Shown piece after piece: positions 6,674 to 10,235 of a stretch of DNA of 10,235 nucleotides. Below the pieces are notes generated by a model. The model was not told where the DNA came from. It saw only the letters and a program-made list of their open reading frames with translations, and made no database searches. How positions within the stretch are numbered: the stretch's first letter is position 1; every line of letters starts with the position of its first letter. The stretch is from Melioribacteraceae bacterium (GTDB lineage: Bacteria > Bacteroidota > Ignavibacteria > Ignavibacteriales > Melioribacteraceae), in contig WFQV01000389.1 of the NCBI GenBank assembly GCA_015486905.1, positions 1-10,235 on the forward strand, read 5' to 3'. Position numbers and translations under genes: made by a program.

Positions 6674-7951
6674 ATGAAAAAATATTTTGTGATTCTTTTC
6701 GCGGTAGTCCTTACGGGCGGGGCGTTTGCGCAAGGATTAGAATTTAACGGCTTTGCCCGCTACTACTACGGTTTCAAAGCCGGGAACGGCAACAACGACT
6801 TGGCAATTTCACAAACCACTTTTAATTTCAACGTTCAAAAAACAACCGACTTCGGTGCTGTTAAAGTAAATCCGATGCTCTACTTTAACGGCAGCGATTC
6901 ACTTTCCCTTTTCTTACGGGAGGCTTACATTGATATGTACTTCCAAAACTTTGATTTGCGAATCGGAAAGCAGCAGGTAATTTGGGGCAAAGCAGACGGT
7001 GTGTTCATTACCGACATAGTCTCGCCGAAAAATCTCCACGAGTTTTTACTGCCGGAGTTCGACGAGATACGAGAGGGAATTACTGCTGTAAAGTTCGATT
7101 ATTACGTTACGGATAATCATACAATCGAGGCTATTTGGTCACCGGTGTTTAATCCTACTGTTTACCCCTCACGGAATTCAATGTGGGCGCCTAAGCAGGA
7201 TTTCGTGGTTCCCTTTCCGAACAAACCCCCGATTGTAATTGATCACTCAAAGGAATATGTGAAGCCTTCACTTAAGAACAGCGAGTTCTTCCTTAAATAC
7301 TCCGCACTAACGAGCGCTATCGATTTTGAAATAATGGGTGCGTATATGTGGGACGACGATCCGGCTCTTGGCAAGGCGGTTGACTGCAACATATTAAACG
7401 GGCACCCTGTCCCTGCTAAGGTTACCGTAACACCGGAGTTTCACCGATTGTCCTTAGCCGGCGGTAGTTTCAGTACAACGCTGGGACCATTCGTTCTGCG
7501 CGGTGAAGCGGCTTACTATTTCGGGAAGGAATTTCAAACAACTAACCCGGCGGTCAATCAAGGATTGGTTAAGAAAGATTACATCCATTATTTGCTGGGA
7601 TTGGATTTTACCGTTTGGGATGTTAAATTCAGCGGGCAATTCATTCAAAAAGCAATTACAAATTACAAAGCCGGGGAATTGTTAGAGACAAAGATGTACA
7701 AAGGTCAGTACAACAATATGGCGACTTTTCTTGCTCATTACTCGTGCTTAAACGAAACTCTTACTTTTGAGTATTTCATGTATTACGATTTCAATTACGA
7801 TGATGCGCTAATACGCCCGCGAATTTTGTATGATTATTCCGATTCAATCAATCTGCAGTTCGGAGCAAATATTTTTACGGGCAGTAAAGGAATGTTCGGG
7901 CAATACGACAAAAACGACATGATTTATGCGAAAGTTTACTACAACTTTTAA
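6674..7951 (+). CDS. DUF1302-like outer-membrane beta-barrel protein
   Basis: The 425-residue protein has a signal peptide (residues 1-20, likely cut after GAFAQ) and ends in VYYNF, the aromatic C-terminus typical of barrels inserted by the BAM machinery. Alternating polar and aromatic strands run throughout (FARYYYGF, NFNVQKT, NPMLYFNG, EYFMYYDFNYD). Residues 82-134 resemble the DUF1302 signature: LREAYIDMYF, then LRIGKQQVIWGKADGVFITD, SPKNLHEFLLPEFDEIREG. DUF1302 proteins of Proteobacteria are, as I recall, commonly encoded near DUF1329 (also LolA-fold) and MMPL genes, which is the same trio of components. The protein is probably the outer-membrane part of the export system. It could instead be a porin for uptake, since the direction cannot be read from the sequence. 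It follows the LolA-like gene after 85 bases on the same strand and is likely the last gene of the operon. Confidence 0.82.
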   Translation: MKKYFVILFAVVLTGGAFAQGLEFNGFARYYYGFKAGNGNNDLAISQTTFNFNVQKTTDFGAVKVNPMLYFNGSDSLSLFLREAYIDMYFQNFDLRIGKQQVIWGKADGVFITDIVSPKNLHEFLLPEFDEIREGITAVKFDYYVTDNHTIEAIWSPVFNPTVYPSRNSMWAPKQDFVVPFPNKPPIVIDHSKEYVKPSLKNSEFFLKYSALTSAIDFEIMGAYMWDDDPALGKAVDCNILNGHPVPAKVTVTPEFHRLSLAGGSFSTTLGPFVLRGEAAYYFGKEFQTTNPAVNQGLVKKDYIHYLLGLDFTVWDVKFSGQFIQKAITNYKAGELLETKMYKGQYNNMATFLAHYSCLNETLTFEYFMYYDFNYDDALIRPRILYDYSDSINLQFGANIFTGSKGMFGQYDKNDMIYAKVYYNF

Positions 7952-8135
7952 TTGAAGAAAGATTCATAAAAAATCGGAGTCTAAATTTTAATGCGGATTG
8001 GTTTCCTTTCATTACAATTCAATCTGAATTAGAGGGAACACACCGCGGCCTTTGAAATATTTTCTCTTAATTTTTTAGTAAATTCAATGTAAAAAAATGA
8101 ACTAATTTGATTTTAATAAGCTGAGATTATTAAAA
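7952..8135. other. Intergenic gap between the exporter operon and the MNT-HEPN remnant
   Basis: The 184 bases hold no ORF of note. I looked for a terminator after the beta-barrel gene and found no clear stem with a T-run. A half-site AACTAA occurs at 8100-8105, but its partner TTAGTT at the right distance is absent, so it is not called an operator. Confidence 0.4.
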
Positions 8136-8492
8136 GTGGCAGAACAAGCAAAAAACGAAATATTAAATCGTGAAGAACTATTCGAAAGAATAAAAAGTTC
8201 ATTGGAGAGCATTGACCCGGCGGAAGTAATCCTTTTCGGTTCTTTCGCAAGGGAGGAACAAAAGTATGACAGCGACTTAGACCTTATTGTGATTTTGAAA
8301 AAAGGGGGATATTCAAAAAACTACGGTGAACTTATTAAAAACAGAATTGAAGTTAGTCGGCTGTTAAATGAAATCAAGAAAGAAATACCAATCGATTTGT
8401 TTGTTTTTACCGAAGACGAGTGGACGTCGCTTCGTCAAAGCGGTGCAAGTTTCTTCAAAGAGATTCAACAAAGTAGTTTAAGAATATTATGA
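8136..8492 (+). CDS. Minimal nucleotidyltransferase (MNT) domain protein, antitoxin half of an MNT-HEPN pair
   Basis: The 118-residue protein is a complete small nucleotidyltransferase. It has the glycine-serine motif GSFARE (35-40), the catalytic pair D47/D49 in SDLDL and a third carboxylate at D87 in PIDLF. That is the polymerase-beta-type active site (GS...DxD...D). In studied MNT-HEPN systems the MNT protein neutralises its HEPN partner by adding AMP groups. The start is taken as the GTG at 8136, because no ATG lies between it and the conserved core; the ribosome binding site is weak. The last bases overlap the ATG of the HEPN remnant (ATGA at 8489-8492), the usual translational coupling of such pairs. 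Because the partner is broken, this gene may be an orphan antitoxin or on its way to loss, though its own active site looks intact. Confidence 0.88.
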   Translation: MAEQAKNEILNREELFERIKSSLESIDPAEVILFGSFAREEQKYDSDLDLIVILKKGGYSKNYGELIKNRIEVSRLLNEIKKEIPIDLFVFTEDEWTSLRQSGASFFKEIQQSSLRIL

Positions 8493-8744
8493 GCGATTTG
8501 TTTGAAGAATGGCTGAGATTAGCCGAACAAGATTTACGAGCGGCTGAATTATTGACAAAAGAAAATTTTCTTTCAAACGTTGTATTGTTTAATTGACAGC
8601 ATTTACATTGATACGAGGTACCCGTCAACATTAGGAATATTACCGTCAGGTTTTCCGGGAAAGGAAGAAACTAAAAAGGCACTTGAAATTGCAGGCAAAG
8701 TGTTTGGTTATTCAAAAAAAATCCTACGAAAAAATCCCCTTTAA
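8489..8744 (+). pseudogene. HEPN-domain gene remnant: internal deletion plus frameshift
   Basis: The ATG at 8489 overlaps the MNT stop codon and starts a good HEPN N-terminus (EEWLRLAEQDLRAAELL, then ENFLSNVVLF), but a TGA at 8594-8596 stops it after 35 residues. In a different frame, from about 8592 to the TAA at 8742-8744, a typical HEPN C-terminus follows: SIYIDTRYPS, then ALEIAGKVFGYSKKIL. HEPN proteins of this type are usually about 125-135 residues, and the two pieces give only about 85. The missing part is the middle, where the family has its CQQAAEK-like helix and the conserved His-Asp region. A single deletion at about 8590 that was not a multiple of three explains both the loss and the frame change. 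The toxin is therefore almost surely non-functional. A sequencing error would not explain the missing residues. Confidence 0.82.
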
Positions 8745-9763
8745 TCATTTCTTAATTTAAAAGTTTTCCCTTTTTTAAATTCGTTTAGCCTTGCCCGGAA
8801 ATATTCTTCGGCTTTATTAAAATTAGTTTGAGGATATTTTGTTTTCATTTGTTCGACAAGTTTCAGAGAGAAATTAAGAAACTCTTTGTACTTAACGGAA
8901 CGGGGATTTACCGCTCTGTGTTGCAAAGCTTTTGCAAGCGTGTTGGTATCTCTATAAAATTCTTTAGTCTCTTCGTCAAAAAAATATTCCGAGAATATTT
9001 CACGAATGTATTTAACCGCTGCCTCGTTGGGATGAACCAAATCTTCTGCGTAGAAGCGGTAATCTCTTAAATCGTCATTTACAATTTCGTAAGAAGGGAA
9101 ATAAAGAACCCTTTCGTTTTCTTGAACTAAATTGTCAACAGCAATCAGCAGGTAGGCTTTACTCAATTGATTGCCGTGTAAGCCGTCTTTAATGTGTCTC
9201 ACCGGACTTACGGTTAAAATGATTTTTGCATTCTTGTTAAAGATTCTAATAATTTCAATAATTTGTTTAATAAAAGAATAACTCTCTTCTATTTGCAACA
9301 TCCTGCGTGAGAAAAATTTTTGCGGTATTTTGTGACAGTTGGAAACAATCAACTTACTTTCGATGTGCTCGTAAACGAAAGACGTACCCAACGTAAGAAT
9401 AACTGAATCAACATTTCGGAGAAATTTATTTAGTTCAAATATTGAATTATTCACATTTTGAAGACAAACATTTACGTCATCATCGGAAAACTCACTGTTG
9501 TGGTAAAAGCTGTGCCATTGCCCGCCATGGAATATTAAATCGTTTCTTTTTAACTCCTTTTTCTCTTTAGCCAAAAGAAACATATTTAAGATTGCTGCCG
9601 GATTGTAAAGCACACCGAAAGGGTTCCCCAATACGTTAAGGAAATGGGAACTCAAACCATCGGCAATATTTTCAGCAAAGCAGGAACCCACTGATAGGAT
9701 TTTGTCTTTGTAAGAAATTTTTACAGCCGGTTCTTCTATTTCAATTTCGGTTCTGAATTTCAT
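8741..9763 (-). CDS. GSCFA-domain protein (SGNH-hydrolase-like, function unknown)
   Basis: The 340-residue protein matches the GSCFA family (PF08885), common in Bacteroidota and relatives. The naming motif VGSCFAENI is at 25-33, where SGNH hydrolases have GDS-type block I. Further landmarks are NPFGVLYNP (47-55), LTLGTS (123-128), TVSPVRH (184-190), SKAYL (201-205) and DLVHPN (241-246), the last resembling the Asp-x-x-His block V. This suggests a Ser-His hydrolase or acyltransferase acting on an unknown, possibly carbohydrate-linked, substrate. There is no signal peptide, so the protein is cytoplasmic. The ATG at 9763 is preferred over an in-frame TTG at 9799: the TTG falls inside the predicted promoter box, and the family begins close to MKFRTEI. 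Its stop codon overlaps the stop of the HEPN remnant by four bases, tail to tail. It is not part of an evident operon. Confidence 0.88.
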   Translation of the reverse strand: MKFRTEIEIEEPAVKISYKDKILSVGSCFAENIADGLSSHFLNVLGNPFGVLYNPAAILNMFLLAKEKKELKRNDLIFHGGQWHSFYHNSEFSDDDVNVCLQNVNNSIFELNKFLRNVDSVILTLGTSFVYEHIESKLIVSNCHKIPQKFFSRRMLQIEESYSFIKQIIEIIRIFNKNAKIILTVSPVRHIKDGLHGNQLSKAYLLIAVDNLVQENERVLYFPSYEIVNDDLRDYRFYAEDLVHPNEAAVKYIREIFSEYFFDEETKEFYRDTNTLAKALQHRAVNPRSVKYKEFLNFSLKLVEQMKTKYPQTNFNKAEEYFRARLNEFKKGKTFKLRND

Positions 9764-9796
9764 TGCTAATCTTTTAATATTTCTTTTTACTTCAAT

Positions 9797-9828
9797 CAAA
9801 AGTTACTAAAAATAAAAATCATCCCAAA
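9797..9828 (-). promoter_or_regulatory. Predicted promoter of the GSCFA gene
   Basis: On the minus strand, TTTG (9828-9825) is followed after 19 bases by TAACTTTTG (9805-9797), close to the Bacteroidota -7 box TAnnTTTG. Transcription would start near 9790, giving a leader of about 27 bases before the ATG at 9763. Confidence 0.45.
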
Positions 9829-9940
9829 TCCGTTATTGGAAAAATACTTTATTAAAAGTAGGGCGAAGTCGGACCTGTCGCGCCGTTCCCTGCAGGATGT
9901 GGGGGAATGCGAACAATCCAATATTTTTTGATTTAATGAA

Positions 9941-10098
9941 CATTAACTTGAACCCCTTCGGAGTTATTTTCCCCTATTTGATTCTTCGTTCTACAGACAT
10001 TGAACCCCTTCGGGGTTCTATCTTTCTTGTTGATTCTTTGCTCTAGCTACATTGAACCTCACGCATTTTGCAGGGTAAACTACTTCGCGGTTCTTCCG
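9941..10098. repeat. Three degenerate tandem units, each with a GAACC...GGTTC-type hairpin
   Basis: Units begin at about 9941, 9998 and 10050, with periods of 57 and 52 bases. Unit 2 carries a perfect hairpin: GAACCCC (10002-10008), loop TTC, GGGGTTC (10012-10018). Unit 1 has the same sequence with one arm mismatch (GGAGTT). Units 1 and 2 share the later words TTTC, TTGATTCTT and TTCTA/CTCTA. In unit 3 the hairpin is split by about 23 extra bases (10061-10083), but the outer GAACC and GGTTC arms remain. The layout is that of dispersed palindromic intergenic repeats and not of CRISPR, because the units are not identical and the hairpins have no conserved-length spacers. Confidence 0.7.
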
Positions 10099-10139
10099 AT
10101 GTTTTCATATTCAACCTTAAAGAATAAATTAAACTTTTA

Positions 10140-10157
10140 TTCACTTAAAAAGGTGAA
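10140..10157. repeat. Small hairpin with AAAA loop
   Basis: TTCAC (10140-10144) pairs with GTGAA (10153-10157), with one T-G wobble and one T-A pair closing an AAAA loop. A short T-run follows (10158-10160). It might be a weak terminator for a transcript entering from either side, or part of the repeat cluster. Confidence 0.35.
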
Positions 10158-10164
10158 TTTCAAC

Positions 10165-10201
10165 CGACCCCGACCTTGACGGAGTCAAGTGTCGGGGGTC
10201 G
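10165..10201. repeat. Long GC-rich hairpin (REP-like element)
   Basis: The left arm CGACCCC-GAC-CTTGAC (10165-10180) pairs with GTCAAG-(T)-GTC-(G)-GGGGTCG (10184-10201) around the loop GGA, giving 16 pairs interrupted only by two single-base bulges. It is far more GC-rich than its surroundings. It has no T-run and no gene ending beside it in the window, so a mobile REP-like palindrome is more likely than a terminator. Confidence 0.65.
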
Positions 10202-10235
10202 AATGTCTATAGAAGGAAACTACAGAAGTGGAAAA

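Larger units (their letters stand above)
9829..10235. other. Gene-free region carrying several palindromic elements
   Basis: Beyond the GSCFA promoter there is no credible gene to the end of the window. The region holds a GC-richer patch with a possible stem (9881-9911: TTCCC at 9886-9890 pairing with GGGAA at 9903-9907, extended by imperfect pairs), three degenerate hairpin repeats, a small AAAA-loop hairpin (10140-10157) and a long hairpin (10165-10201). It looks like a stack of intergenic repeat elements. Confidence 0.6.

Noticed and set aside
8099..8105. Third TetR operator before the MNT gene
   Set aside because: Only one half-site (AACTAA) is present. No TTAGTT lies ten bases away, and a six-base word is expected by chance in such AT-rich DNA.
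8828..9070. Plus-strand ORF of 80 codons opposite the GSCFA gene
   Set aside because: It is fully antisense to a conserved-family gene and has no domain features of its own.
9764..9799. TTG start extending the GSCFA protein by 12 residues
   Set aside because: The TTG lies inside the predicted -7 promoter box, and the added residues do not resemble the family start MKFRTEI.
9941..10098. CRISPR array
   Set aside because: There are only three unequal, degenerate units, with no identical 25-40-base repeats and no variable spacers of constant length. The pattern is that of palindromic intergenic repeats.

Overview
The window looks like a chromosomal segment of an AT-rich member of the Bacteroidota/Ignavibacteriota (FCB group). 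The clearest evidence is the secreted protein at 218-2605 (minus). It ends in a type IX secretion (T9SS) sorting domain of the NYPNPF...YSLP...LLGRKV...YFYRL type, a style I associate with Ignavibacteria-like genomes. A GSCFA-family protein and promoters resembling the Bacteroidota pattern (TTTG, 17-19 nt, TAnnTTT) agree with this. The exact genus cannot be read from the window.

Layout: 2-130 is the 3' end of an unidentified plus-strand gene. 218-2605 (minus) is a large T9SS-exported protein with an Asp-box and a fibronectin type III-like domain. 2858-7951 (plus) is the core of the window: a TetR-type regulator, an inner-membrane MMPL/RND exporter, a periplasmic LolA-like protein and a DUF1302-like outer-membrane beta-barrel. 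8136-8744 (plus) is a decayed MNT-HEPN toxin-antitoxin module: the nucleotidyltransferase is intact, while the HEPN gene has lost its middle and is frameshifted. 8741-9763 (minus) is a GSCFA-domain protein whose 3' end overlaps the HEPN remnant. 9764-10235 has no gene; it holds a promoter for the GSCFA gene and a cluster of palindromic repeats.

The most interesting unit is the four-gene block. The regulator gene and the exporter gene each carry, between their likely promoter and start codon, a 22-bp inverted repeat with identical half-sites and identical spacing (TTAGTT-N10-AACTAA). This suggests that the TetR protein represses both itself and the transporter operon. The three structural genes supply one component for each envelope layer: inner membrane pump, periplasmic lipid-binding-fold carrier and outer membrane barrel. 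I infer a regulated trans-envelope export route for a hydrophobic molecule. The cargo cannot be determined from sequence, and no experimental support is visible here.

No tRNA, rRNA, CRISPR array, transposase or integrase was recognised.
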